Shown here: positions 33,384-42,846 of the stretch, one piece after another
Numbering within the stretch: position 1 is the stretch's first letter
Layout of the letters: each line of letters begins with the position of its first letter
NCBI RefSeq assembly: GCF_013141775.1
Contig: NZ_WHOB01000016.1
Location: 186,001-250,000, forward strand
Source of the DNA: Paenibacillus phytohabitans
GTDB taxonomy: Bacteria; Bacillota; Bacilli; Paenibacillales; Paenibacillaceae
Reading direction: 5' to 3'
Length of the DNA: 64,000 bases
Translations under genes and position numbers: made by a program
The notes under the pieces: model-generated
Seen by the model: the letters and a program-made list of their open reading frames with translations, nothing else
What the model was told of the DNA's origin: nothing
Databases searched by the model: none

Positions 33384-34400
33384 TTACAGGCTTCTTTTGA
33401 CGGCAGCCGGTCTTGCCAGCAGACGTTTCTCCAGCCGCAGAAGCTCCGTGCGCAGTTCGCTGGAGGAGAAATGTTCACCGATAAATACGGCGACATCAGG
33501 TACCTCGCCCTGGGGGGTGATTTTCATGAAATCCGCTTCCCTGTAGGCATATTGAAACAGAAACCGGCTGGAGGTATCGTTAAAGGATACAATCCCCTTG
33601 GCCCGGTAGACGTCACGCGGCAATTCCTTAACAAACCGTTCGAAGGCCTCGCTGTTCACGGGATTCTTGAAATAATGCGTGTACGCCATCACATGATCGT
33701 GCGAAGCATGCATCTGCCTGGCATCTCCATCCTGTTCACTATGCTCATTCTCTTCTGTTACACCACGTTCTTCCGAATAGACTCCACCGATATTGCCGAG
33801 CAGGGCTTCCGGCTCCAGCTCACAGCGTACAGCGGGCATTATCTCTGCATACGCATTCCATTTGCGCAGCACAACCGTGATCTCTTCAGCCTCTTCTGCA
33901 CTGATCCGGTCTGTCTTATTCAGAATAAGCACGGATGCGCAGCGGATCTGCTCCTGCATGAGGCGGTAGGTAGCCCCCTGCTGGGAACGGTACAGCTCCA
34001 GGAGATGAGCGGCATCAACGACTGTTATCAGCCCCTTCAGCTCCACCTGCTGATACAGCGAGGTTTCGGTAACCGCATCGACAATCTCCAGCGGATTAGC
34101 TGCGCCAGTCGCTTCAATGACGACTACATCCGGTGATTCTTTTTTGACCAGAGTGGTCAGTTCTGTACTTAAATCGCCCCTGCTTGTGCAGCAGATACAC
34201 CCGCCCAGCATCTCGGCCATCGGCACAGACTGCTCTACCAGCAGACCATCCAAGTTGACCTCGCCAAGCTCATTCATGATGACCGCCGGCCGGAGGCCTT
34301 GCGTCTTCCAATGCTCCAGCAGCCGCTGCAGTAATGTAGTCTTGCCGCTGCCGAGGAATCCCGACAATATATAAACTGGTAATGACTGTTCCAAGTTCAC
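33384..34400 (-). CDS. COG0523 (CobW/YciC-type) metal-chaperone GTPase
   Basis: A 338-residue G3E GTPase. Walker A is GFLGSGKTT (residues 14-22), the family metal site is GCICC (about residue 70), and the base-recognition motif is LNKTD. A His-rich loop (HASHDHVMAYTH) in the middle would help metal binding. Homologues deliver zinc or cobalt and are often Zur-controlled; no clear Zur box was found here. The GTG at 34400, preceded by GGGGAG, is preferred; the longer frame to 34532 runs into the divergent promoter region. Confidence 0.88.
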   Translation of the reverse strand: MNLEQSLPVYILSGFLGSGKTTLLQRLLEHWKTQGLRPAVIMNELGEVNLDGLLVEQSVPMAEMLGGCICCTSRGDLSTELTTLVKKESPDVVVIEATGAANPLEIVDAVTETSLYQQVELKGLITVVDAAHLLELYRSQQGATYRLMQEQIRCASVLILNKTDRISAEEAEEITVVLRKWNAYAEIMPAVRCELEPEALLGNIGGVYSEERGVTEENEHSEQDGDARQMHASHDHVMAYTHYFKNPVNSEAFERFVKELPRDVYRAKGIVSFNDTSSRFLFQYAYREADFMKITPQGEVPDVAVFIGEHFSSSELRTELLRLEKRLLARPAAVKRSL

Positions 34401-34576
34401 TCGCTCCCCGCAAAAATCAGTTATGGTAGCGAGTGTACTACATTGCCTGCCTCTGTGCAAGACAGCTGCCCCCTTCCGGCGCTTCTGCCTGTCCGGCACG
34501 AACTTGTCTTTGCCTCCTCCATCCCCTATCATGGGGGTTAGAAGCCGTTCATTACAGACAAAAGGAGCTGGTTCGC

Positions 34577-35092
34577 ATGACCTCCGTAGAAGAACACCGG
34601 CGTGAAGCCCCCGATTCAGTAGCTTGTTATATCATTACGGTCTCAGACACCCGGACCCTGGAGACGGACACCGGCGGCCCGCTGATCCAGAATATGCTGG
34701 AGGAAGCGGGATACATTGTTACCGGCCGCACGATCGTCAAGGATGATTATGAGGATATCCGCGAGCTGGTCTACAAAAGCTCCGTCCATTCCGGCATTGA
34801 AGCCGTACTGCTGACTGGAGGGACAGGCATTTCGCCCCGCGATACGACTTATGAGGCGGTTGCTTCACTGCTTGACAAATCGCTTCCGGGTTTCGGGGAG
34901 ATTTTCCGGCTGCTTAGCTTCACGGAAGATATCGGCTCTGCCGCCATGCTTAGCCGGGCTATTGCCGGCACGATCGGCAGTACGGCAGTATTCTCGATGC
35001 CCGGCTCCACTGGTGCAATCAAGCTTGCCATGGAACGGCTGATCCTTCCCGAACTGCGGCATGTGATGCGTGAAATCTACAAACGTTCCTGA
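34577..35092 (+). CDS. moaB: Molybdenum cofactor biosynthesis protein MoaB/MogA
   Basis: A 171-residue protein that adenylylates molybdopterin during cofactor synthesis. The family motif TGGTGISPRDTTYEAV (about residue 76) and the SMPGSTGAIKLAMERLILPEL C-terminal segment are both present; the family binds molybdopterin through the TGG loop. AAAGGAG is 9 bases before the ATG. No other moa/moe gene is in the window, and it is divergent from the COG0523 GTPase gene. Confidence 0.92.
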   Translation: MTSVEEHRREAPDSVACYIITVSDTRTLETDTGGPLIQNMLEEAGYIVTGRTIVKDDYEDIRELVYKSSVHSGIEAVLLTGGTGISPRDTTYEAVASLLDKSLPGFGEIFRLLSFTEDIGSAAMLSRAIAGTIGSTAVFSMPGSTGAIKLAMERLILPELRHVMREIYKRS

Positions 35093-35207
35093 TCAGGAGT
35101 ACCGGATAGTCATACGCCCATTTATCGGGAATATGGACAAATGAACAAGCAGGCCCCTGTACAGCGCGTATACTGGCATAAGTCCAATCGCGAAGGAGCT
35201 GAATGTA

Positions 35208-35423
35208 ATGAGAAATTGTCCAAAATGCCCTGTTCAAACAGTTACTGACCCTACAGAGGTCGTATATGAAGATTACTATCATCCCCAGGTAGTCCAGGTA
35301 GTCCACCATGTTGAAGTGGTACGGCGCCATCACTGTGTTCCGGTCCCGCAGCATATCTACACTTATTCCGTCCGGGATGAAATGTGCGGTATTTCCGGAA
35401 TTATGCGCGGCAGAAGAAGATAG
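35208..35423 (+). CDS. CotD-family spore coat protein
   Basis: A 71-residue His/Tyr/Val-rich protein with the segments EDYYHPQVVQVVHHVEVV and RHHCVPVPQHIYTYSV, characteristic of small CotD-like inner coat proteins of Paenibacillus and Bacillus. AAGGAG precedes the ATG at 35208. A strong terminator follows. Such genes are normally transcribed in the mother cell by sigma-K, but I could not identify a sigma-K promoter with confidence. Confidence 0.85.
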   Translation: MRNCPKCPVQTVTDPTEVVYEDYYHPQVVQVVHHVEVVRRHHCVPVPQHIYTYSVRDEMCGISGIMRGRRR

Positions 35424-35449
35424 AACTCTCGTACTATAACGTTAACTGT

Positions 35450-35509
35450 AAAAGGCAGACCTGCCCACCGCGTTTCTAATTGAAGCGCGCGGGCTGGTCT
35501 GCCTTTTTT
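35450..35509 (+). terminator. Terminator after the CotD-like gene
   Basis: AAAGGCAGACCTGCCC pairs with GGGCTGGTCTGCCTTT (one mismatch) around a secondary GCGC-containing loop, followed by six T residues. Confidence 0.9.
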
Positions 35510-35551
35510 GTGCTGGTCATGAATGGCCTATGGTGATCGGATGCCTATCTT

Positions 35552-36073
35552 TTAATGAGCGTGTGTTCCCAAGTGCTCCAGAAGTCCGCTAAACAGGTCC
35601 TTTACCTTCTTCGAATACTTCCCCTTCTCTTTGCCCATGGAGGTATACACCAGAGAAGTATTATCCTTGTTATAGACCTCTGTTCTCGCCCCGGACGTCT
35701 CCGCCAGCTGCATACCACCGTACCAATCCGTAATCCGGCCCACCCGCTCAGGGCGGCTGGTGAATACATGCAGCGTGATATTCTGCGCGGGCTGGCTGTT
35801 GATCAGGTACTGGTAGCTGGTATTTCCGCGGTTGTCTTCTGTGAACTTCTCATCGGTCAGCGCAAGCTGTTCATTGGCAAAAGCCTGCCGCATCTCCTTG
35901 CGGAACCGGCCGTCCAGCCCTTTCCCCTGCGAGTAAGCCAGCATTGTCCCGTCCTGATACGCTTGCATCGTGTAGCTTCCCGCTTCCTTCTTGTTCTGCT
36001 CCCCGGAGCAGCCTGCGAGCAGTGTTCCTGCAGTCAATACCGCAGCCAGCATACCTGCTAATCGGCGCTTCAT
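35552..36073 (-). CDS. Hypothetical lipoprotein
   Basis: A 173-residue exported protein with signal peptide MKRRLAGMLAAVLTAGTLLAGC; the lipobox LAGC puts the anchored Cys at residue 22. The mature part is soluble and charged, with KGLDGRFRKEMRQAFANEQL and a late DLFSGLLEHLGTHAH; no family is recognised. The ATG at 36073 has GAAGGGGGAA upstream; the longer frame to 36229 overlaps the neighbouring gene and is rejected. Confidence 0.8.
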   Translation of the reverse strand: MKRRLAGMLAAVLTAGTLLAGCSGEQNKKEAGSYTMQAYQDGTMLAYSQGKGLDGRFRKEMRQAFANEQLALTDEKFTEDNRGNTSYQYLINSQPAQNITLHVFTSRPERVGRITDWYGGMQLAETSGARTEVYNKDNTSLVYTSMGKEKGKYSKKVKDLFSGLLEHLGTHAH

Positions 36074-36200
36074 AACTATTCCCCCTTCACAAACACTCAG
36101 ATTCTTCCTGTTGGGTATAGGATGGCTGAGTACGTGAAAAGTATGCAAAGAGCCGATTGTCTTACCGCAAATTGCTGGAATGAATCCGTGCACCGGGAGA

Positions 36201-36800
36201 TTAACGTACCGGCGGGTCCGTATGCACATCGGTATCAGGAGCTGAAGCAGTCCACCGTGTAAAGGTTACCTGAAATCCCGGCCGGGTGGGGGCACACAGG
36301 AAGGGTCCTGCCTGCTTCCCGGTCTCATACTGAAAACGGGCGACCCGGATCGTCCTCCAGGGATGATTCTCCGTTCTGGCTCTGAGGATTACGGCATCCT
36401 TCATCCGCGAAGCCCGGAGGGTGATCACCTCACCCGTCCATTCCGGAACAGGTGACAGCGACCAGTCGGAGTAGCCATCGGTCACAACGGCGCCCACATG
36501 CGGAATACCATCATTCAGCTCAATGCCGGCTTTGATCCAGACTTCCTCACTATGCCACAGCATAATGCCTGCCTGATCATATAGCTCTGTGAACCCGTCC
36601 AGCGAAAAGCTGACCTCCATAGCTTCCGCATCCTCCCAGGGTGCGAGCAAGGCGTGCCCGTTGTCATGCTGGAAGCCGTACATCGTTTTTTGCCAATAAT
36701 CACTGCCTTCTGCAGCTTCCGCCACAAGTGCTCCTGCTACAACTCTGCTGGACACCGGTTCGTTACTCCATACTCCATCCTGCCACGCTACTATTCTCAT
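36201..36800 (-). CDS. DUF1349 concanavalin-like domain protein
   Basis: A 199-residue protein of the DUF1349 family, which has a concanavalin-like beta-sandwich fold. Signatures are TMYGFQHDNGHALLAPW, YDQAGIMLWHSEEVWIKAGIE and GAVVTDGYSDWS. It may bind or act on a carbohydrate, but activity is unproven. Its ATG overlaps the stop of the MFS gene by one base (TAATG), showing translational coupling. It is the last gene of the ROK-MFS-DUF1349 operon. Confidence 0.88.
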   Translation of the reverse strand: MRIVAWQDGVWSNEPVSSRVVAGALVAEAAEGSDYWQKTMYGFQHDNGHALLAPWEDAEAMEVSFSLDGFTELYDQAGIMLWHSEEVWIKAGIELNDGIPHVGAVVTDGYSDWSLSPVPEWTGEVITLRASRMKDAVILRARTENHPWRTIRVARFQYETGKQAGPFLCAPTRPGFQVTFTRWTASAPDTDVHTDPPVR

Positions 36801-38008
36801 TACAGGCTCACCTCTTCTTTCCGTTTTTTCATCATACTGTTGATCTGCTCAGAGCTTAGAATCATAACAATAATATACCCGATCATCACCAGCGGAAGAA
36901 TCATAAAGCTGCTGCGCGCCGCCACCCAGCCCAGAAGCGGGGGCAGAAAAGCTCCGCCGGTATAGGCCAGAGCCATCTGATAGCCCATAATTTTCTGGGA
37001 GTTCGCTTGTCCGAACCGGGCCGGTGTCTCATGCAGCATACAGGGGAAGATCGGTGCCGACCCCAGTCCAATCAGGATAAAAGCAACCAGTGAAAAGACC
37101 GCCGGAAGCGGTAAAGCCAGCACCAGCGCACCCAGCATGGATATTGCCAGCCCGCCGCGGATGAGCTCCTTGTTGCTGAACCGGAAGGTAATAAACCCGG
37201 TAATCAGCCGCCCGGCCGTAATACCACCGTAATACAATGACACCCAGCCAGCAGCAGTTGCTGCTGAGACACCCTTGACATTAACCAGATAGCTGCTGCC
37301 CCAGAGTCCTACCGTGGCTTCCACTCCACAATAGAACAGGAAGGTAATCATCGCCAGCTTCACGCCTTTGATCCGCAGCACATTGCCGGAAGCAGCCTCC
37401 GCTGCCATTACCGTCTCTGGCTCGTTCCTGACGTTCTCAGCCTGCGGACTGCTGCTCTTACCTGCCCTTTTCCATAGCGGCAGACTGATAAACAGCAGCA
37501 CCACAAGCGCAAACTGAATCATGCTGACAGTGAAGTATCCCGATCTCCAGGAATCACCTCCAGCGATATAACGCGACATAATAATTGGTCCGAGCATCGC
37601 CCCGATGCCCCAGAAGCAGTGCAGCCAGCTCATATGATGCGCCTTATAGTGGGTAGCCACATAATTGTTCAGCCCTGTATCGATAGAACCGGCTCCCAGC
37701 CCCAGCGGCAAGGCCAGCACAGCCAGCCAAACTACGGAAGAAGAGTAAGAGAAGCCGAGCAAGGCCAGAGCCGTCACAGCCACGCTGATAAAAGTAACCA
37801 TCCCCGTACCCAGCCGTTTCAGCACGGCACTGCTGGCTAAACTAGAAATAATCGTCCCCGCAACTACAATCATGGAGAGCAGTCCTGCTGTCTCAACCGG
37901 CGCCCCATAATCCAGCCTCATGATCGGCCAGGCCGCTCCCAGCATGGAGTCCGGCAGACCTAAGCTGATAAATGCCATATAAATAATGATCAAGAATACC
38001 GTTGCCAT
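36800..38008 (-). CDS. MFS transporter (probable sugar-type)
   Basis: A 402-residue membrane protein with about 12 spans, split by a charged central loop (around residues 185-215). It resembles the fucose/galactose-type facilitators (FHS-like): FISLGLPDSMLGAAWP at the start, GLGAGSIDTGLNNYVA in span 4 and GLGSAPIFPCMLHETPARFG in the second half. Between a ROK regulator and a DUF1349 protein it most likely moves a sugar or glycoside. AGGCGGGG precedes the ATG. Confidence 0.85.
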   Translation of the reverse strand: MATVFLIIIYMAFISLGLPDSMLGAAWPIMRLDYGAPVETAGLLSMIVVAGTIISSLASSAVLKRLGTGMVTFISVAVTALALLGFSYSSSVVWLAVLALPLGLGAGSIDTGLNNYVATHYKAHHMSWLHCFWGIGAMLGPIIMSRYIAGGDSWRSGYFTVSMIQFALVVLLFISLPLWKRAGKSSSPQAENVRNEPETVMAAEAASGNVLRIKGVKLAMITFLFYCGVEATVGLWGSSYLVNVKGVSAATAAGWVSLYYGGITAGRLITGFITFRFSNKELIRGGLAISMLGALVLALPLPAVFSLVAFILIGLGSAPIFPCMLHETPARFGQANSQKIMGYQMALAYTGGAFLPPLLGWVAARSSFMILPLVMIGYIIVMILSSEQINSMMKKRKEEVSL

Positions 38009-38020
38009 ATCGTACCCCGC

Positions 38021-39046
38021 CTAACCTTCTATTTTAGTCAAATACAGTCTTTGTTCCAAAGTGCCCAGCGTCTGCACAATCATGCCCTGAATGTAATCTG
38101 CGGCAAAATCGTCTGACATTCTCACCCTTGGAATTGCAGGATAAGGCAGCGAGGCGCTGCATTTCTTCTCCACGGATAGAAGATGCTCTTCCTTCAGGAA
38201 GCTGCCGTACAGCACAACAACATCCGGATTCAGCACACTGCTGACAGCAGCCGCCAGCTTGGCAATTGCATCCGTAAGTGCCTCAAAAGAAGCAATCAGT
38301 CCGCCATCTCCCCAGGCAATGCCGAGCGGAATGTTGGCTACCTCTCCGGCGAAGCCGCGTTTCCCCTTATACAGCTTGCCTCCTATAAATATGCCGGCTC
38401 CCGGAGCGAAGCGGTCCGGAAAATACAAATAGACAACTGAAGCTGTCTCCTCCTTCATCCTTCGGCAATAGCCAATCACGGCAGCGTTGACATCGTTCTC
38501 GATCACTACAGGTTTGCCGTACCGCTGCCGGAAATGCTCTGCCACCGGAACACCGCGCAAGGCTTCGTAATCGGATACAACCATTAGGCCTTCTACTTCC
38601 GCACCCGGCAGGCCCAGACCGATAGCCTGTATCAGGGGGTACATCTGCAGCGAGCTGTCAATCACCGCTTCAAAGGCCGCCAAATCGACGCCTGAGACCG
38701 CTGTATTATCCTCAAACAGTGTACGTCCGGTCAGCGTAACAACCGTTCTGTGAATGTAGATCACATCCTGCTCTTCATGCGTGAACAGAATCAGCGCCAG
38801 GGCATACTCGTCATTGTATATGTATTGCTGTGCAGGCCTCCCTCCGCTGGAGGACACCTGTGCTCCAGCCAGCACCTCATTCTGCGCTTCCAATAGCTGC
38901 AGCACAGTGCCCACTGTAACGACACTAAGGCCGCTAACTCCGGCAATCTGCCGTTTGGTTGCCTGCCCGTGTTCCTTCAGCACCTGCCGCACCAGGTTCA
39001 TATTCACTTCGCGAATGACTAACGCATTGCCGCCAATCTTCTGCAT
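38021..39046 (-). CDS. ROK family transcriptional regulator
   Basis: A 341-residue regulator: N-terminal winged helix (QATKRQIAGVSGLSVVTVGTVLQLLE, residues about 28-53) and a ROK domain with VIENDVNAAVIGY and GAGIFIGGKLYKGKRGFAGE. The Cys-rich zinc motif that normally follows (CxCGxxGC) is replaced by a segment without Cys (GIAWGDGG), so zinc binding is lost and it is a regulator, not a sugar kinase. CGAGGTGA precedes the ATG. It is the first gene of the operon with the MFS and DUF1349 genes and probably represses it in response to the transported sugar. Confidence 0.88.
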   Translation of the reverse strand: MQKIGGNALVIREVNMNLVRQVLKEHGQATKRQIAGVSGLSVVTVGTVLQLLEAQNEVLAGAQVSSSGGRPAQQYIYNDEYALALILFTHEEQDVIYIHRTVVTLTGRTLFEDNTAVSGVDLAAFEAVIDSSLQMYPLIQAIGLGLPGAEVEGLMVVSDYEALRGVPVAEHFRQRYGKPVVIENDVNAAVIGYCRRMKEETASVVYLYFPDRFAPGAGIFIGGKLYKGKRGFAGEVANIPLGIAWGDGGLIASFEALTDAIAKLAAAVSSVLNPDVVVLYGSFLKEEHLLSVEKKCSASLPYPAIPRVRMSDDFAADYIQGMIVQTLGTLEQRLYLTKIEG

Positions 39047-39072
39047 CTGCTTTCACCTCGTTATAATAATAC

Positions 39073-39094
39073 TTTAATAAAGTGTTTTAATAAA
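39073..39094. promoter_or_regulatory. Direct repeat before the ROK operon
   Basis: TTTAATAAA occurs twice (39073-39081 and 39086-39094), 13 bases apart, 27 bases before the ROK start. ROK regulators commonly bind AT-rich TTTAAT-type sites; inference only. Confidence 0.35.
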
Positions 39095-39129
39095 TGGTTA
39101 TTTTGAAAAAATTATTAAAATGTTGAATA

Positions 39130-39154
39130 GCCCGGCAGAGAATCTCTGCCGGGC
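39130..39154 (-). terminator. Terminator of the 2-oxoacid oxidoreductase operon
   Basis: A 12-bp perfect stem, GCCCGGCAGAGA and its complement, with an AT-rich tail on the minus strand. Confidence 0.75.
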
Positions 39155-39197
39155 GGATAGGAACGATTGCTAATTATAGTGGTGCTTAGGCTAACCC

Positions 39198-41504
39198 TTA
39201 CAAATCCGGATGCTCATGTTTGGCTTTGAGACGGCTCCAGCGGCGCTGTACCTCATTCTCGAAGCTGCGCAGCGCAGGCTCGTTCTCCGGCTTCAGCAGA
39301 TGGCGGGTTTTGCCCATAGTCTTCAGCCAGGCGGAGACTTCGATCCGTTTCTCCTTGTCTTCCGGGTTATACGTGATGTTGGTCATGCCCTGCTCTACTT
39401 CATAGAGCGGGAAGAAGCAGGACTCAACAGCCAGGGAGACGATATCTGTACCGTCTTTGTCTTCACTCATCCAGTTAAGCGGACAGGCGATCAGAATCTT
39501 GCCATAGACGAGACCTTCATTCTGAGCATACCACTGGGCCTTCGCAGCCTTCTTCAGCAGATCCTGCGGGTAAGCTTCACAGCCGGTGAAGACATAAGGA
39601 ATATTGGTCGCAGCCATAATCTGCGCAGTATCCTTATGCTGGGTCAGCTTACCCTGCTGGGTTTTGCCGATGCTCGAAGTCGAAGTACGGTGTCCGAGCG
39701 GTGTGGAATAGGACTGCTGTGCACCAGTATTCATGTAACCTTCGTTATCGTATTCCACGATGATCATCTTGTGGCCGCGCAGTGCAGCGCCGATCGCCGG
39801 ACCCATACCAATGTCCATACCGCCGTCACCCGTTACCATAACGAAGGTGAAGTCATCCTGCAGGCCCAGGCCGTCCAGCTCGCCGCGGCGTTTGCGTTCC
39901 CAGAACATTTCAACCACACCGGACAGCGTAGCTGCACCGTTCTGGAAGAGGTTGTGGATGAACGTTGATTTATGTGACGAATAAGGATAGCCGGTAGTTG
40001 TAACCATGGCACAGCCGGTGTGATACAGCGCTACGATATCCCCTTCAATACCTTTGAAGAACAGCTCAAGGCCGGAGAAAATACCACAGCCCGGACATGC
40101 GCCATGTCCCGGAGACAAGCGTCTTGGCTTCTTCATCAGAGAGCGGATCGGCGGAATCTTCACGGCCAGCTTACCTGTTTCTTCATTCTTGTTCACCGTA
40201 ATCAGGCCGGTCTTCAACAGATCAAAGTTCATCGGCTTCAGCAGGCGCTTCGGCGCATTCTCCGGAGCTCCCGGATTGTGGCCGTAGTAATCAAACGGCA
40301 CTTCTACGCGGTCTGCTACTACTGCATCCATTGCGAGCTGGAAGAAATGATGGCCGTCTTCAGCATAGAAGTCTTTACCGCCTAGTCCGTAGATGCGGCT
40401 GATTACCTTAGTGGTCGTGTTGCCGTATGTGAACAGTGCAGCCTTGATTTCGTTAACCATGTTGCCGCCGTGGCCGCCGACGGAATCCGCACGGTCACCG
40501 ACAGTGATGGCTTTGACGTTCTTCAGCGCTTCAGCAATCTGCTTCTGCGGGAACGGGCGGATCATGTTCGGGGAGATCGCTCCCGCTTTGATTCCTTGCA
40601 GACGCAGCTGGTCGACTACATCCTTGATAATCTCCGAAGCGGAGTTCATCAGGAATACGGCCACATCGGCATCCTCCATCCGGTACTGCTCAATCACCCC
40701 ATAATGGCGGCCTGTCAGCACAGCGAATTCCGCTGCGATCTCTTCAAACACTTCACCGGCATTGTACATGGCTACCGACTGCTGATAACGGTTGTTGATA
40801 TAATCCGGTTCGTTCATATAAGGACCTACAGTAACAGGGTTATTGCGGTCCAGCGTATCTGTGAAGCCAACTGGCGGCTGCTCGCCTACGAACTTGTGAA
40901 CATCTTCGCGGTGGGCAAAAGCCTGCACACGGCGCTTCTGGTGGGACGTGAAATAACCGTCAGAAGCAACCATTACCGGAAGGCGTACCTTGGCATGCTC
41001 CGCAAGCTTCAATGCCATCAGGTTCATATCATATACGGACTGCGGATCACGGCACATCAGAATCGGCCAGCCGGTGTTAAGGGCGAAATACAAGTCGGAA
41101 TGGTCACCGTGAATATTCAGCGGACCCGAGATCGAACGGCAGATCAGGTTCATGACCATAGGCATCCGCGTACCTGCTTGTACAGGCAGCTGCTCCAGCA
41201 TGAACATATACCCTTGCGCGCTGGTAGCATTGAACACGCGGCCGCCTGCTGTCGAAGCGCCATAACAGATCCCTGCGGAGCTGTGCTCGCCGTCGGAAGG
41301 CACCAGCATAATATCATGCTGTCCGCTGGCTTTCATGGTATCGAGGAACTGGGCAACCTCCGTTGACGGGGAGATCGGGAAATACCCCATAACATGATAG
41401 TTAATCTGATGGGCGGCATAAGCAGCCATTTCATTGCCGGATTCATATAGGAATTTCTGCTCCACTTTGGCGGAGCCTACTTCTTTTTCATAATCAATAG
41501 CCAC
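39198..41504 (-). CDS. 2-oxoacid:ferredoxin oxidoreductase, fused alpha-beta subunit
   Basis: A 768-residue fusion that oxidatively decarboxylates a 2-oxoacid (pyruvate or branched) to acyl-CoA while reducing ferredoxin. Residues 1-400 are the alpha part (YFPISPSTEVAQFLDT, SDGEHSSAGICYGAS). Residues 470-768 are the beta part: GHGACPGCGIF with cluster-ligand Cys and the thiamine diphosphate motif GDGGMDIGMGPAIGAAL...NEGYMNTGAQQ. Further Cys (TGCAMVT) complete the cluster. The partner gene upstream supplies gamma and delta. Substrate choice cannot be fixed from sequence. Confidence 0.9.
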   Translation of the reverse strand: MAIDYEKEVGSAKVEQKFLYESGNEMAAYAAHQINYHVMGYFPISPSTEVAQFLDTMKASGQHDIMLVPSDGEHSSAGICYGASTAGGRVFNATSAQGYMFMLEQLPVQAGTRMPMVMNLICRSISGPLNIHGDHSDLYFALNTGWPILMCRDPQSVYDMNLMALKLAEHAKVRLPVMVASDGYFTSHQKRRVQAFAHREDVHKFVGEQPPVGFTDTLDRNNPVTVGPYMNEPDYINNRYQQSVAMYNAGEVFEEIAAEFAVLTGRHYGVIEQYRMEDADVAVFLMNSASEIIKDVVDQLRLQGIKAGAISPNMIRPFPQKQIAEALKNVKAITVGDRADSVGGHGGNMVNEIKAALFTYGNTTTKVISRIYGLGGKDFYAEDGHHFFQLAMDAVVADRVEVPFDYYGHNPGAPENAPKRLLKPMNFDLLKTGLITVNKNEETGKLAVKIPPIRSLMKKPRRLSPGHGACPGCGIFSGLELFFKGIEGDIVALYHTGCAMVTTTGYPYSSHKSTFIHNLFQNGAATLSGVVEMFWERKRRGELDGLGLQDDFTFVMVTGDGGMDIGMGPAIGAALRGHKMIIVEYDNEGYMNTGAQQSYSTPLGHRTSTSSIGKTQQGKLTQHKDTAQIMAATNIPYVFTGCEAYPQDLLKKAAKAQWYAQNEGLVYGKILIACPLNWMSEDKDGTDIVSLAVESCFFPLYEVEQGMTNITYNPEDKEKRIEVSAWLKTMGKTRHLLKPENEPALRSFENEVQRRWSRLKAKHEHPDL

Positions 41505-41530
41505 AATTCATTCCACCTTTCTTCCGAAAT

Positions 41531-42547
41531 TTAGACTTGAGTAACCAGATCAAACGTATGCTTCACGGTATGGCTGTCCGCATAGCCTTCCTTCTCCCGG
41601 GTGCTGGAGAGCGCCGAGGTCGGGCAGGCGCCGATGCATTTCAGGCAGCCTTTGCAATATTGATAGTCAATGCCGAGCAGGAACATCTGCGAACGGCCCT
41701 TACGGTCCAGCCGCTCTTCCCAGACGAAGCATTGATCCGGACATACCGTGTCACACTGTGCGCAATTGATACAGGACTCATTCTCATAGACCGGAAGCAT
41801 ACCGGAACGGGAGATGCTGAGGTTCTTCAGGAAACTGCCGCCCGGGTTCGTGATGGTGCCGCCTATCGGCTGAGTCTCGTAGCCGAGAGCGGAAATATCG
41901 GAGCGGACATACACCGGCATGCTATCGCCAGCAGCGAGCTCGAAATGCATGAATTTCACTTCATTATAACCACGGTCAAAGGTCGTAATGGCCGACTGGA
42001 CCGCCTGCGGATATTTCTTGCCGAGCGATTTCTCAATAACGCCCTTCATAATATCAGTATCCAGGAACGGACAGAGCCGGAACAGCGCGCCTAGCATCGC
42101 CATGTTCACCCGGTTCTTCTCTTTCAGTGCGATGCTGGTGGCATCGATTACTGCAATCGTACCGGCCTTCATCTTCAGCAGTTCTTTGAGTTCTTCCGGC
42201 GTCTTGGCCGAGTTCACAAGAACGGTACTGTGTTCATGAATTCCGCTGGTTACGTTAACGGTCTTGGCAAGCGCTTCGTGAAAAACACCGACAACATGCG
42301 GACGCTCTACCGGGGAGGTATCACGGATATGAGTGTCCATATCGCAGAAACGGATATGAGCTTTAACCGCCGACCCCTTCTTCTCCGAACCATACGATGA
42401 AAAACTGACGCCATTGAGTCCTGCGCCGACTACACCCGCTTCCGCAAGCATTTTACCGGCAAGGTTCGCTCCCAGGCCCCCAATAGATTCGAGACGAATC
42501 TCAAAGAAGCCGAGCTCATTTACTTTTGGCAATTGTACCACCGACAT
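41531..42547 (-). CDS. 2-oxoacid:ferredoxin oxidoreductase, fused gamma-delta subunit
   Basis: A 338-residue partner. Residues 1-220 are the gamma domain (IRLESIGGLGANLAGKMLAE at the start). The C-terminal 100 residues are a ferredoxin-like delta domain with two [4Fe-4S] sites: CINCAQCDTVCPDQC and CKGCLKCIGACP. AAAGGGG precedes the ATG. The alpha-beta gene follows after 26 bases, so the enzyme is made from just two genes. No ferredoxin gene is adjacent. Confidence 0.9.
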   Translation of the reverse strand: MSVVQLPKVNELGFFEIRLESIGGLGANLAGKMLAEAGVVGAGLNGVSFSSYGSEKKGSAVKAHIRFCDMDTHIRDTSPVERPHVVGVFHEALAKTVNVTSGIHEHSTVLVNSAKTPEELKELLKMKAGTIAVIDATSIALKEKNRVNMAMLGALFRLCPFLDTDIMKGVIEKSLGKKYPQAVQSAITTFDRGYNEVKFMHFELAAGDSMPVYVRSDISALGYETQPIGGTITNPGGSFLKNLSISRSGMLPVYENESCINCAQCDTVCPDQCFVWEERLDRKGRSQMFLLGIDYQYCKGCLKCIGACPTSALSSTREKEGYADSHTVKHTFDLVTQV

Positions 42548-42846
42548 AACCCCTTTCTTAGTGTCAAGAAGAATAACATCCTTTTGACTTTTTCAACGAT
42601 TGTAACTTGAAATTGCAAGCCGCGAAGTGACATATCTTGCATTATCCACGCTTTGGGAATCACAATTCTTTATGGATTTCAATGGATTTCTTTATACGCG
42701 ACAGCGCGGCGTTACTTCAATAGAAGGTAATCTGCCATAAAAACGACAAATTGTGAAAATTGTGTGTAATTCCGCGTTTTCCCAAGGATGATGTGGAACC
42801 AATGTCACCCTTAATTTAGCAATAAAATTAAAAATTAAGATGTTAA

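Noticed and set aside
34401..34576. Zur box for the COG0523 GTPase
   Set aside because: Looked for a TCGTAATNATTACGA-like palindrome between the divergent genes and found none.
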